A DNA stretch of 16,150 bases, from the NCBI GenBank assembly GCA_025453855.1, contig JALOPO010000009.1, positions 1 to 16,150 of the forward strand, in the 5' to 3' direction. This document shows positions 7,493 to 15,235 of the stretch, one piece after another. Position numbers and translations under genes: made by a program. Under the pieces are notes generated by a model. The model saw only the letters and a list, made by a program, of their open reading frames with translations. It was not told the DNA's origin and made no database searches. The stretch's first letter is position 1; each line of letters begins with the position of its first letter. Source of the DNA: Gemmatimonadaceae bacterium. GTDB lineage: Bacteria; Gemmatimonadota; Gemmatimonadetes; Gemmatimonadales; Gemmatimonadaceae.

Positions 7493-7509
7493 CTTTACCC
7501 ACCGTAAAG
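7493..7509. promoter_or_regulatory. 17-bp palindrome CTTTAC-N5-GTAAAG, second candidate BlaI-family operator
   Basis: CTTTAC (7493-7498), spacer CCACC, GTAAAG (7504-7509): perfect 6-bp arms, with the same spacer length as the copy before blaI. It ends 51 bases before the likely start of the outer-membrane-protein gene, a spacing like that before blaI (41). It probably marks the promoter of the copper gene run and ties that run to the BlaI/M56 pair. Confidence 0.65.
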
Positions 7510-7512
7510 GAT

Positions 7513-7536
7513 CGGGCCGCCGTGATGGGCGGCCCG
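7513..7536. other. Strong GC stem-loop in the 5' leader
   Basis: CGGGCCGCC (7513-7521) pairs perfectly with GGCGGCCCG (7528-7536) around a 6-base loop, directly after the candidate operator and before the start at 7561. No T-run follows, so it is not a standard intrinsic terminator. It may end upstream transcripts weakly or protect the leader of the next mRNA. Confidence 0.45.
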
Positions 7537-7560
7537 AGTCCGCCCCCCGAGTCCACCTCC

Positions 7561-8397
7561 ATGTCGCACCATCCTCACCGTCTCGCTCTTGTCGCTGCCG
7601 CCCTGCTCGCCGCCGCGGCGCCGCTCGCCGCGCAGACCGACTACTTCAACACCGACGCCGGCCGTCCGCTCACCATCGAGGACGCGTACGCGCTCGAGCG
7701 ACGGTCCATCGAGATCCAGGGTGCGCCGCTGCGGCTCGAGCGCATCCGTGGCGGGCAGTACCGCTGGGGGATCGAACCCGAGCTCTCGGTGGGGCTCTTC
7801 GCGCGGACGCAGCTCGAGATCGGCGTCCCCCTCGTGCTGGTCGACGACGCACGCGGCGGAACGCGCCGCGCCGGTGCGGCGGGCATCGACGTGTCGGCGC
7901 TCTACAACCTCAATCGCGAGACGAGCCTCCCCGCCTTCGCGGTGGGCGTGGGCGCGCTGCTGCCGGCCGGGTCGCTCGGCCCCGATGACGCGTACGGCAA
8001 TGCGAAGGTGATCATGACGCGCACCTTCCCCGCGTTCCGCGTGCACGCCAATGCGCAGGCGACGTTCGGCCCGCGCCTGTCGCTACCGGCGGGATCGCCC
8101 GACCCGGTGGGCGGCAACACGCTCGAGCTCTCGCGCTGGCTCGCCGGCGTGGCGGTGGACAGGACGCTGCCGCTCCGCTCGATGCTGCTCGCGGCCGAGG
8201 TCTTCGCCCGGGCGCCGCTCGTCGAAGGGCAGCCGCTCGAATGGAACGCCGGGGTCGGCACGCGCTGGCAGGCGAACGTGCGCTGGGCGATGGACGCCGG
8301 CATCGGCCGCCATCTCACCGGCGACGACCGCGGCTGGTACCTGACGCTCGGCGGCGCCTACGCGATGGGCTGGCCCTGGCGCCCCGCACGCCGCTGA
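7561..8397 (+). CDS. Exported outer-membrane beta-barrel-like protein
   Basis: A 278-aa protein, if it starts at the ATG at 7561. That gives a clear signal peptide (about residues 1-25, ending in PLAAQ) directly before the mature TDYFNTDAGRP. An in-frame GTG at 7522 would add 13 residues but falls in the leader stem-loop. The mature part alternates polar and hydrophobic residues with strand-like segments separated by short turns (WGIEPELSVGLF, TQLEIGVPLVLV, ALYNLNRETSLPAFAVGVGALLPAG, VGTRWQANVRWAMDAGIG) and ends in an aromatic strand, as expected for an outer-membrane barrel of the porin/phenol-degradation-MetA type. Its substrate is unknown. It is the first gene after the second candidate operator, and the next gene follows 38 bases after its stop, so it probably heads the copper run. 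Similar proteins near copper genes may act as channels or metal-stress envelope proteins; I cannot assign a function. Confidence 0.75.
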   Translation: MSHHPHRLALVAAALLAAAAPLAAQTDYFNTDAGRPLTIEDAYALERRSIEIQGAPLRLERIRGGQYRWGIEPELSVGLFARTQLEIGVPLVLVDDARGGTRRAGAAGIDVSALYNLNRETSLPAFAVGVGALLPAGSLGPDDAYGNAKVIMTRTFPAFRVHANAQATFGPRLSLPAGSPDPVGGNTLELSRWLAGVAVDRTLPLRSMLLAAEVFARAPLVEGQPLEWNAGVGTRWQANVRWAMDAGIGRHLTGDDRGWYLTLGGAYAMGWPWRPARR

Positions 8398-8435
8398 CAC
8401 GCCGTCACCTCCCTTCGACCTCACCGAGACGTTCC

Positions 8436-10043
8436 ATGCGCCGCATCTTCCGGCTTCCCAACCAGCTCGTCGCCGCGCTCCTCGTGGCGGTGCTGCCGAC
8501 CCGCACCGCGACCGCGCAGTGGTCGCAGGTCTACGAGCAGTTCTACCTGCAGGCCCCGCACAACTGGACGTTCCGCACCGAGTACACGCATGCGGACCGC
8601 CTCTTCAACGCCTTCGACTACGGCCACGCGATCCTCTACGAGACGCTCTGGCGGAAGCCCGATGCGCCCGCGTCGCTGCTCGAGGACAAGGAGTACGCGT
8701 TCCTCGTGAACCGCGTGCTGGTGCGCCCGCCGCGCAACCCGCTCGAGGAGGCCGCCATCGAGCCGATGTACGCGCGGCTCGCGCCCGAGGCGAAGATGAT
8801 GTTCGACTGGGCGCATGTGCTCCACCGCCAGCTCTACGACATCCTCGCCGACGAGCGACTCGACCAGGCGACGAAGGACCGCGAGGTGCAGCGCGTCATC
8901 GCCTACTACAAGTCGCGCCCGGACCTCGCCTTCAGCTCGAAGCCGAAGAGCATGGCGCTGATGCAGGAGCAGCCGTACTCGCTCGCGTTCCGGAAGAAGT
9001 ACCCGAAGTTCAACGGGCTGATCTGGGGTTACCACTGGCTGCAGATCGGCCTCTACGAGCCGCTCGTGGTCGGGAAGACGCGCGAGGAGCGCCAGGCCGG
9101 CATCCGCGCCACCGTGTCGCGCTTCTTCCAGATGCTCGAGAACGCGCCGGCGCACATGCCGCACCAGATGCCGATGACGCCGGCCGTGGCGCCCGCGTTC
9201 GCGAAGCGCTATCCCGAGGCCGGCATCATCTTCGACAACCTGCACAGCATGCACGACGTGGTGAGCGACATCCTCGCCAACCCGTCGGTGCCGCGCGACC
9301 GGAAGCGCGCCGAGATCCTGCGCGCGGCCCGGCTGTTCAAGGACGACACGTCGTACGTGATGGGGTCGACCGCGGCGTGGGTGCGCATGTCGCAGCATAT
9401 GGGGATCGAGAACATGGGCGGGCCGGCGGTGGGCTTCCTGCCGGCGATGCCCACGCCCTCGGTCACCTACGGCGCCGTGATGACGCACGATGACCGCACC
9501 GGCGAGATGACGGGCTTCAAGTACGGCTCGGCGACCGGTGGCGACCATGCGGCACATGGGGCCGCAGCACCGGCGCCGGGCGGCGCGACCGACGCGCATG
9601 CCGGACACACGGCGCCGGCACCCGCCCCTGCGGCCGGGGGGCACGAGGGACATGCGATGCCTGCGGCCGGTGCGCACGACGGTCACGCGAGCCCCGAGAC
9701 GCCGGCGTCGGCCGCATCGGCGCTGCACCTGCGCATGCTCGGTGACTCGGTCATCCGGGCACGGGTGATGGCCGATACGGCCATGCATCGCATGGCGATG
9801 GAGGCGATGCAGGCGATGATGCCGGCCGAGCGCGAGCAGATGATGCAGCGCATGCACGGCGCCGGTCACGAGCACGGCGTGATGCACGGTAGTGGGGGTG
9901 CCCCCGCTCCGACGCCCCGGGCGGCCGCACCGGCGACTGCGCGTCCGCGTCGCGCGCCGAAGGCCGCGACGCCGAAGACCACGACACCCAAGGCCGCGCC
10001 GGCGCGTGATCCGCATGCCGGGCACGGGACGCACGGCCCCTGA
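8436..10043 (+). CDS. Exported Met/His-rich protein of unknown function with internal duplication
   Basis: A 535-aa protein. The ATG at 8436 starts a signal peptide (about 1-28, ending TATAQ), so the upstream open stretch in the same frame, overlapping the previous gene, is not used. Residues 30-365 look like a folded, mostly helical domain that I do not recognise. Within it the pattern PEAxxxFDxxHxxHxxxxDILA occurs twice, at 117-138 and 260-281, exactly 143 residues apart, so the domain seems built from two related halves each with an HxxH pair. There is also an AHMPHQMPMTP patch (239-249). From about 370 on the protein is low in complexity: HxxH motifs (371, 388, 403, 414, 527), a Met-rich helix (about 444-484), then a Lys/Pro/Ala-rich stretch. 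It probably binds copper or silver in the periplasm. The copCD start overlaps its stop by one base, placing it in the same operon. Confidence 0.85.
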   Translation: MRRIFRLPNQLVAALLVAVLPTRTATAQWSQVYEQFYLQAPHNWTFRTEYTHADRLFNAFDYGHAILYETLWRKPDAPASLLEDKEYAFLVNRVLVRPPRNPLEEAAIEPMYARLAPEAKMMFDWAHVLHRQLYDILADERLDQATKDREVQRVIAYYKSRPDLAFSSKPKSMALMQEQPYSLAFRKKYPKFNGLIWGYHWLQIGLYEPLVVGKTREERQAGIRATVSRFFQMLENAPAHMPHQMPMTPAVAPAFAKRYPEAGIIFDNLHSMHDVVSDILANPSVPRDRKRAEILRAARLFKDDTSYVMGSTAAWVRMSQHMGIENMGGPAVGFLPAMPTPSVTYGAVMTHDDRTGEMTGFKYGSATGGDHAAHGAAAPAPGGATDAHAGHTAPAPAPAAGGHEGHAMPAAGAHDGHASPETPASAASALHLRMLGDSVIRARVMADTAMHRMAMEAMQAMMPAEREQMMQRMHGAGHEHGVMHGSGGAPAPTPRAAAPATARPRRAPKAATPKTTTPKAAPARDPHAGHGTHGP

Positions 10044-11425
10044 TGTGGCACCGTCGAGTGGCCGCCGCCGTCGCACTGCTCGTCGCGGCGGCGTCACGGC
10101 TCGAGGCGCACGACCGGCTGCGCGCGTCGTCCCCACGTGACGGGGACACGGTCGCGGTGGCGCCGTCGTCGATCCGGCTGGTCTTCGCGGCACGCGTCGA
10201 TCCCACCAGCGCGCACGTGACGCTGGTGGATGGCGCCCGGCGTGCGGTCCCACTCGCCGTCGCGACCGCGCATCCGGACAGTGGGGCCGTCCTCGTCGCG
10301 ACCGTTCCCGGCGACGTGGCCCCCGGCACCTGGCGCGTCGAGTGGCGCATCGCGGGACGCGACGGACACCCGGTGACCGGCACCGTCCGCTTCATGGTCG
10401 AGGCGCGCGCGGCGGGGGCCACGCCAGCGTGGACGCCGGCCGCGGCGCCCGATGCCGACACCATCACCGAAGCGGAGGCATCGACCTTCGACGCAGGAGC
10501 CCCGGCGTACGTGCTCGTGCGCTGGGGCACCTACCTCGCCCTACTTCCGCTGATCGGCGCCTTCGCGCTGCTCGTGGTGGTCGTGCCACGGGTGGACGGG
10601 GACGAAGGCGACATGACCGCGGCTCGGGTCGTTCGGGTCGGGCGCCTCGCCGCCGTCGCGCTGCTGGCCGCCGCCGCGGCGAGGCTCGCCGCGCAGTCGA
10701 CGTCTCTGCACGGGCCGGCGGGCGCCCTCGATCCCGCGAGCATCGGCAGCGTGCTTCGCTACACGACGTGGGGCTGGGCATGGATCGGGCAGGTTGCGGC
10801 GACGGTCCTCGCACTCGTGCTGCTGTCGCCGCGGCGCGCCACGGCGCTCTCCACGCGACTCGGCGGCGGCGCCGTCGTGATCGCGCTCGCCATCGCGAGC
10901 GCGGCATCCGGGCACGCCGTCGCGAGCGAGGAGCGCACGCAGCTGCTGCTCGCGGCCGATGCGCTCCACACCGTCGGTGCGGGCGCGTGGCTCGGTGCGC
11001 TCGGCATGCTGCTCATCGTGGCGCTGGCCCCTGCGCATCGTGGCACCGCGCACACCGCCGCCGCCGTCCGGGCCTTCGCGCCGCTGGCGCTCGGTGGCGC
11101 GTTCCTCCTCGTCGCGAGCGGCGGCCTGCTCGCATGGCATCATGTCGGTTCGCTCGGGGCGGTCGTGTCCACGACGTACGGACGGCTGGTGCTCGCCAAG
11201 GCGGGGCTGCTGGTCCTGATCGGCACGCTCGGCGGCGTCAACTGGCGTCGACTCGGGCCGAGGCTGCCGGCCGAGCCAGCGGTGCGCCTCCTGCGGCGCA
11301 GCGTGCGCGGCGAGCTCGCGCTCGGGGCGCTGCTGCTGCTCGTCACCGCCGTCCTGGTCGCCACACCGACGCCGCGCGAGGCCGCGGCCGACGCGACGGC
11401 CGCCATGGGCACGGACACTCCCTGA
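10043..11425 (+). CDS. copCD: CopC-CopD fusion protein, copper import/handling membrane protein
   Basis: A 460-aa fusion in the manner of YcnJ. Residues 1-22 are a signal sequence; the mature protein would begin with H23. With D107 and H109 (in AGRDGHPVTG) this makes the standard CopC Cu(II) site. The CopC domain (23-120) contains ASSPRDGDTV and the RVEWRIAGRDGHPVTGTVRF region. After a linker, CopD (about 155-442) supplies about eight membrane helices, with H291 (SGHA), H309 (DALHTVGAGAWLG), WHHVGSLG (365-371) and the TTYGRLVLAKAGLL motif. CopC binds periplasmic copper, and CopD is thought to pass it through the inner membrane. The ATG overlaps the stop of the previous gene (TGATG), so translation is probably coupled. 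A copper-uptake-type protein beside an exporter is common in such islands. Domain calls are firm; direction of transport is not shown by the sequence. Confidence 0.93.
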   Translation: MWHRRVAAAVALLVAAASRLEAHDRLRASSPRDGDTVAVAPSSIRLVFAARVDPTSAHVTLVDGARRAVPLAVATAHPDSGAVLVATVPGDVAPGTWRVEWRIAGRDGHPVTGTVRFMVEARAAGATPAWTPAAAPDADTITEAEASTFDAGAPAYVLVRWGTYLALLPLIGAFALLVVVVPRVDGDEGDMTAARVVRVGRLAAVALLAAAAARLAAQSTSLHGPAGALDPASIGSVLRYTTWGWAWIGQVAATVLALVLLSPRRATALSTRLGGGAVVIALAIASAASGHAVASEERTQLLLAADALHTVGAGAWLGALGMLLIVALAPAHRGTAHTAAAVRAFAPLALGGAFLLVASGGLLAWHHVGSLGAVVSTTYGRLVLAKAGLLVLIGTLGGVNWRRLGPRLPAEPAVRLLRRSVRGELALGALLLLVTAVLVATPTPREAAADATAAMGTDTP

Positions 11426-11465
11426 CGCTCGACCGCACCCTCACCGCCGAATCCGAGGACGGACG

Positions 11466-13733
11466 ATGACGATGCCACACGACGACCGGTCGCACTCCCG
11501 TCACGGGCACGCCCACGAGGCGCCGGCGCCGCCGGCCGCGCCCGCATCGCCGGCCACCCGCGGGGCCCAGCACGAGCATCACGCACGTCACGCGCATCAC
11601 GCCCAGCTGGCAAGTGGGGCGTCTCGTACTGCCGCGGTGGTCGGTGACGGCATGTCGCATGGCGGTCATGACGCTGGCCATGTGGGCGGTCACGCGAGCG
11701 CCGCGGCGGGCGGGCTCGCGGCACATGCCGGGGCGCACGCCGATCACGGGGCGCATGCCGGGCACAGCGTCGAGATGTTCCGCCGGCTGTTCGTGGTCTC
11801 GCTCGTGCTCACGGTGCCGACGCTCGTGTGGGGCCACATGCTGCCGACGACACTCGGCGTCCACCCGCCGCGGGTTCCCGGCGCACCCTGGATTCCCGCG
11901 GTCTTCGGCACTGCGACGTTTGTCGTCGGGGGACGTCCGTTCGTGGGGGGCGCGGTCCGCGAGCTGCGCGCGCGCCTCCCCGGCATGATGACGCTGATCG
12001 CGCTCGCGATCAGCGTGGCGTTCGTCTTCAGCGTCGCCGTCGTGCTCGGCTTCCCCGGCATGCCGCTCTGGGAGGAGCTGGCGACGCTGGTGACGATCAT
12101 GCTGCTCGGCCACTGGCTGGAGATGCGCTCGATCTCGCAGGCGCAGGGGGCGCTGGGTGAACTCGCCCGTCTGCTCCCCGACACGGCGGTGCGCGTGCGG
12201 GGTGACGCGGCGGCGGAGCAGCTCGAGACGGTCCCCATCGGGGCCCTCGCCCGGGGCGACCTGCTGCTCGTCCGTCCCGGTGCGAGCGTGCCGGCCGACG
12301 GCACGGTGCGGAGCGGGACCAGCACGGTGAACGAGTCGATGATCACCGGTGAGTCGGCGCCGGTGGCCAAGGCACCGGGCGTCGGCGTCATCGCGGGCAC
12401 GATCAACGGCACCGGGGCACTGCGCGTCGAGGTCACCGGCACCGGCGATGCGACGGCGCTCGCCGGCATCATGCGCCTCGTCGCAGACGCCCAGGCGTCC
12501 CGCTCGCGGGCGCAAGCGCTCGCGGATCGTGCGGCCTACTGGCTCACCTTCATCGCGCTCGGCGCCGGCGTGACGACGCTCGTCGCCTGGCTCGTCGCGG
12601 GTGCGACGGCCGCCTATGCCATCGAGCGCTTCGTGACCACGCTCGTCATCGCCTGTCCGCACGCGCTCGGCCTCGCGATCCCGCTCGTGCTCGCGATCTC
12701 GACGACGCTCGGCGCGCGCGCGGGCCTGCTCGTGCGTGACCGCCGTGGCCTCGAGGAGGCGCGCTCGCTCACGGCCGTGGTCTTCGACAAGACGGGGACG
12801 CTCACGCTCGGCGAGCACCGTGTGGTGGCGATGCGCACCGACGGGACGGTGAGCGAGGAGGCGGCGCTCGCGCTGGCGGCGGGCGTCGAGCGCGACGCCG
12901 AGCATCCCGTCTCGCGAGCCATCGTGCGGAGTGCCGAGGCGCGCAGCGTGACGGCGGCGCCCTCGTCCGACTTCGCCGCGATCCCGGGACGTGGCGTGCG
13001 CGCTTTGGTCGACGGGCGTCGCCTCGCGGGAGGCGGGCCCAACCTGCTCGCCGCGCTCGGCGTGCAGCCGTCGCCGGTGCTCTCGGTGTTCGCCGAGGAG
13101 GCGGCCGCGCGTGGGCAGGGCGTCGTCTACCTCGTGGACGAGACAGAAGTGCCGACGGTGCGCGCGGCGTTCGCCGTCGCCGACGCGGTGCGGCCCGAGT
13201 CGGCCGATGCCGTGCGCGCACTGCACGCCGAAGGGATCGAGGTGGTGATGCTCACGGGCGATGCGACCGCCGTCGCCGAAGGCGTGGCGCGCGAGCTCGG
13301 CATCGACACCGTGCTCGCGCAGGTGCTCCCCGAGGAGAAGGCGGCGCACATCGCCGCGCTGCAGCGGCAGGGCAAGCGTGTCGCGATGGTCGGCGACGGC
13401 GTGAACGACGCGCCTGCGCTCGTGCAAGCGGACGTCGGCGTCGCCATCGGCGCCGGGACGGGCGTGGCGGTGGAGGCAGGCGACGTCGTGCTCGTGCGGA
13501 GCGATCCCCGCGACGTGCCGCGCATGATCCGCCTGAGCCGCGCCTCGTACCGCAAGATGATCCAGAACCTCTGGTGGGCGACCGGCTACAACGTGGTCGC
13601 CATCCCCCTGGCGGCGGGCGTGCTCGCGCCGTGGGGGATCGTGCTCACGCCCGCCATGGGGGCCGTGCTCATGTCGGTGAGCACCATCGTCGTGGCGATC
13701 AACGCCCAGCTCCTCCGCCGCCTGCAGCTCTGA
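11466..13733 (+). CDS. copB: P1B-3-type copper/silver-exporting ATPase, His-rich N-terminus
   Basis: Inner-membrane P-type ATPase of 755 aa that moves Cu (and probably Ag) from cytosol to periplasm at the cost of ATP. The translocation motif is C397-P-H399, which marks the P1B-3 (CopB) group; CopA-type P1B-1 pumps have CPC. Other marks: actuator TGES (294-297), phosphorylation site DKTGT with D441, nucleotide-domain H480-P481, hinge GDGVND (643-648), and the last helices with YNV (708-710) and MSVSTIVVAINA (736-747). In place of an HMA domain, residues 1-100 are rich in His (HGHAHE, HEHH, HAHH, HADHGAHAGH), as known for CopB. The start at 11466 has GAGGA 6 bases upstream and lies 40 bases after copCD. 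It fits the operon as the cytosol-clearing pump. The separate HMA chaperone would more usually serve a CPC-type pump, which is not seen here. Confidence 0.96.
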   Translation: MTMPHDDRSHSRHGHAHEAPAPPAAPASPATRGAQHEHHARHAHHAQLASGASRTAAVVGDGMSHGGHDAGHVGGHASAAAGGLAAHAGAHADHGAHAGHSVEMFRRLFVVSLVLTVPTLVWGHMLPTTLGVHPPRVPGAPWIPAVFGTATFVVGGRPFVGGAVRELRARLPGMMTLIALAISVAFVFSVAVVLGFPGMPLWEELATLVTIMLLGHWLEMRSISQAQGALGELARLLPDTAVRVRGDAAAEQLETVPIGALARGDLLLVRPGASVPADGTVRSGTSTVNESMITGESAPVAKAPGVGVIAGTINGTGALRVEVTGTGDATALAGIMRLVADAQASRSRAQALADRAAYWLTFIALGAGVTTLVAWLVAGATAAYAIERFVTTLVIACPHALGLAIPLVLAISTTLGARAGLLVRDRRGLEEARSLTAVVFDKTGTLTLGEHRVVAMRTDGTVSEEAALALAAGVERDAEHPVSRAIVRSAEARSVTAAPSSDFAAIPGRGVRALVDGRRLAGGGPNLLAALGVQPSPVLSVFAEEAAARGQGVVYLVDETEVPTVRAAFAVADAVRPESADAVRALHAEGIEVVMLTGDATAVAEGVARELGIDTVLAQVLPEEKAAHIAALQRQGKRVAMVGDGVNDAPALVQADVGVAIGAGTGVAVEAGDVVLVRSDPRDVPRMIRLSRASYRKMIQNLWWATGYNVVAIPLAAGVLAPWGIVLTPAMGAVLMSVSTIVVAINAQLLRRLQL

Positions 13734-13844
13734 CCACTGCTCCCCGGTCCGTTCGCGTTCCAGACTCCCCACCGGCCGCGTCGACTGCTGCCGCCCGCTC
13801 GTCCGCCGCTTCCCGCGTCGTCCGACCGCTCGCCTCGCCCGTTC

Positions 13845-14654
13845 ATGACCGCCACGCGCTCGCCCAGCCTGACGTACCGTGCCCGCCGCATCCACCGCTG
13901 GCTCGGGCTCCTGATCGGCATCCAGTTCATCCTCTGGACCGTGGGAGGGCTGTACTTCTCGTGGGTCGATCTCGACGAGGTGCACGGCGATCACCTCATC
14001 CGGCCGGCGCCGGCAGTCGACGTGTCGGGCGTGACGACCACGGCGGCGGCGGCGGTCGCCGCACTCCGTGCGCGCGAGTCGCTGGCGTCGGTGGTGAGCG
14101 TCGACCTCGCGATGGTGGCGGGGGCGCCCACGTACCGCGTCGTCGCGACCGTCGACGACGGGCAGGGGAGGACGCGGCGCGTCCGGCGGCTCGTGGACGC
14201 GCGCACGGGTGCCGCGCGTGGCCCGCTCACGCGCGAGGAGGCGGTCCGCGTCGCGCAGGCCGCGTATGCCGGCAGTGCGCCCGTCAGTCGCGTGAGCCTC
14301 CTCACCGCCGACTCGGTCTCGGCGCACCACGAGTTCCGTGAACAGCCGCTCCCCGCCTGGGCGGTGCGCTTCGGCGACGGCGAGGGGGCGACCGCCTACG
14401 TGCCGGCCGAAGTGGGGCAGGTGCTCCGCATCCGCAACGACAAGTGGCGCCTGTTCGACTTCCTCTGGATGCTCCACACGATGGACTACGAGGGGCGCGA
14501 CGACTTCAACAACCTGCTGCTGCGCGCCTTCTCGGTGTTCGGGCTCGTCACGGTGGCGTCGGGGATGACGCTCTTCGCGCTGACGTCGCCGACCCTCCGT
14601 CGCCGTCGGCGCCCGGCAGCGGCACCGGGCGGGGCGGTCACCACGACCGCCTGA
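13845..14654 (+). CDS. PepSY-associated membrane protein
   Basis: A 269-aa protein with a membrane helix near the N-terminus (about 19-40, starting RIHRWLGLLIGIQFILW), a soluble outer domain of about 180 residues, and a second helix near the end (about 225-247) preceded by FDFLWMLHTMDYEGRDDFNN. This is the layout of PepSY-associated TM proteins, some of which take part in iron- or copper-linked electron transfer at the membrane. The conserved-looking H17 and the HTMDY His could hold heme or metal, but that is a guess. The middle part (RRVRRLVDARTG, LTREEAVRVAQAAY) is PepSY-like. It starts 111 bases after copB with no clear Shine-Dalgarno and no gene in the gap, so it may share the transcript or have its own weak promoter. 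The family call is good; a reductase role is inference. Confidence 0.8.
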   Translation: MTATRSPSLTYRARRIHRWLGLLIGIQFILWTVGGLYFSWVDLDEVHGDHLIRPAPAVDVSGVTTTAAAAVAALRARESLASVVSVDLAMVAGAPTYRVVATVDDGQGRTRRVRRLVDARTGAARGPLTREEAVRVAQAAYAGSAPVSRVSLLTADSVSAHHEFREQPLPAWAVRFGDGEGATAYVPAEVGQVLRIRNDKWRLFDFLWMLHTMDYEGRDDFNNLLLRAFSVFGLVTVASGMTLFALTSPTLRRRRRPAAAPGGAVTTTA

Positions 14655-14690
14655 TCGTTCTCCCTCAGTTCCCTCACCCTCGAGAGTCCC

Positions 14691-15197
14691 ATGCACGTTC
14701 GCACACGTCTCATCATGGCCGGCACGCTTCTCGGCGTCGCGCCGCTCCTGCACGCCCAGGCACCGCGCAGCGCGGAGGCCCGCGCGGCCGAGGCGACGGT
14801 GCGCGCCGTCTTCGCCGCCGGCGAGCGCGGCGATCTCGCGGCGCTCGACACGCTCTACGCCGGCGACAGCCTGACCATCGTCGAAGGGGCCGGCATCAAC
14901 CGCGGGTGGGCCGACTATCGCGATCATCACCTCGGGCCCGAGCTCAAGGAGATGAAGAACTTCCGCTATCGGCCCTTCGAGATCGAGCCGCGTGTGCAGG
15001 GTGACCTGGCGTGGGTGACGTTCCGCTACGCGCTGCAGGCCGACATGAACGGGCGCGCGGTGGACGCCCTCGGGCGCGGCACCATGATCCTCGAGCGGCG
15101 GGGGCGTGGCAGCGCGGCGCGGTGGGTGGTGCGGCATTCGCAGACCGCCTCGCGTGCCCGTCGTGCCGGCGATCCGCCGATGCCGGCGGGCGCGTGA
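14691..15197 (+). CDS. Exported NTF2/SnoaL-like (DUF4440-type) protein
   Basis: A 168-aa protein with a signal peptide (about 1-23, ending LLHAQ) and one cone-shaped NTF2-like domain: a helix with AEATVRAVFAAGERGDLAALDTLY, the W73/D75/H79 region (RGWADYRDHHLGPELKEM), and a terminal strand with ARWVVRHSQT. Members of this fold are often small-molecule binders or enzymes of unknown role; exported ones recur in metal-resistance loci without a known function. It lies 36 bases after the PepSY gene and 38 before the DUF4198 gene, so it belongs to the same run. A weak GAGAG (14682-14686) precedes the ATG. I see no clear catalytic set or metal-ligand cluster apart from H79-H80. Confidence 0.8.
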   Translation: MHVRTRLIMAGTLLGVAPLLHAQAPRSAEARAAEATVRAVFAAGERGDLAALDTLYAGDSLTIVEGAGINRGWADYRDHHLGPELKEMKNFRYRPFEIEPRVQGDLAWVTFRYALQADMNGRAVDALGRGTMILERRGRGSAARWVVRHSQTASRARRAGDPPMPAGA

Positions 15198-15235
15198 CCG
15201 CGCGCCCCACGAGTCCTCCCTCGCCACGTCGATTC

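Noticed and set aside
7149..7988. A 279-codon plus-strand frame across the chaperone and outer-membrane-protein genes
   Set aside because: Out of frame with both genes and Arg/His-rich; it also runs through both sets of operators.
8421..10253. A 610-codon open frame on the minus strand opposite the Met/His-rich gene
   Set aside because: Arg/His/Val-rich antisense shadow without signal peptide or motif; the plus-strand gene has a signal peptide, operon overlap and meaningful repeats.
11343..15227. A 1294-codon open frame on the minus strand
   Set aside because: It is antisense to copB, the PepSY gene and others, with Arg/His/Asp/Glu-rich low-complexity content and no domain. It is a by-product of high GC codon use in the plus-strand genes.
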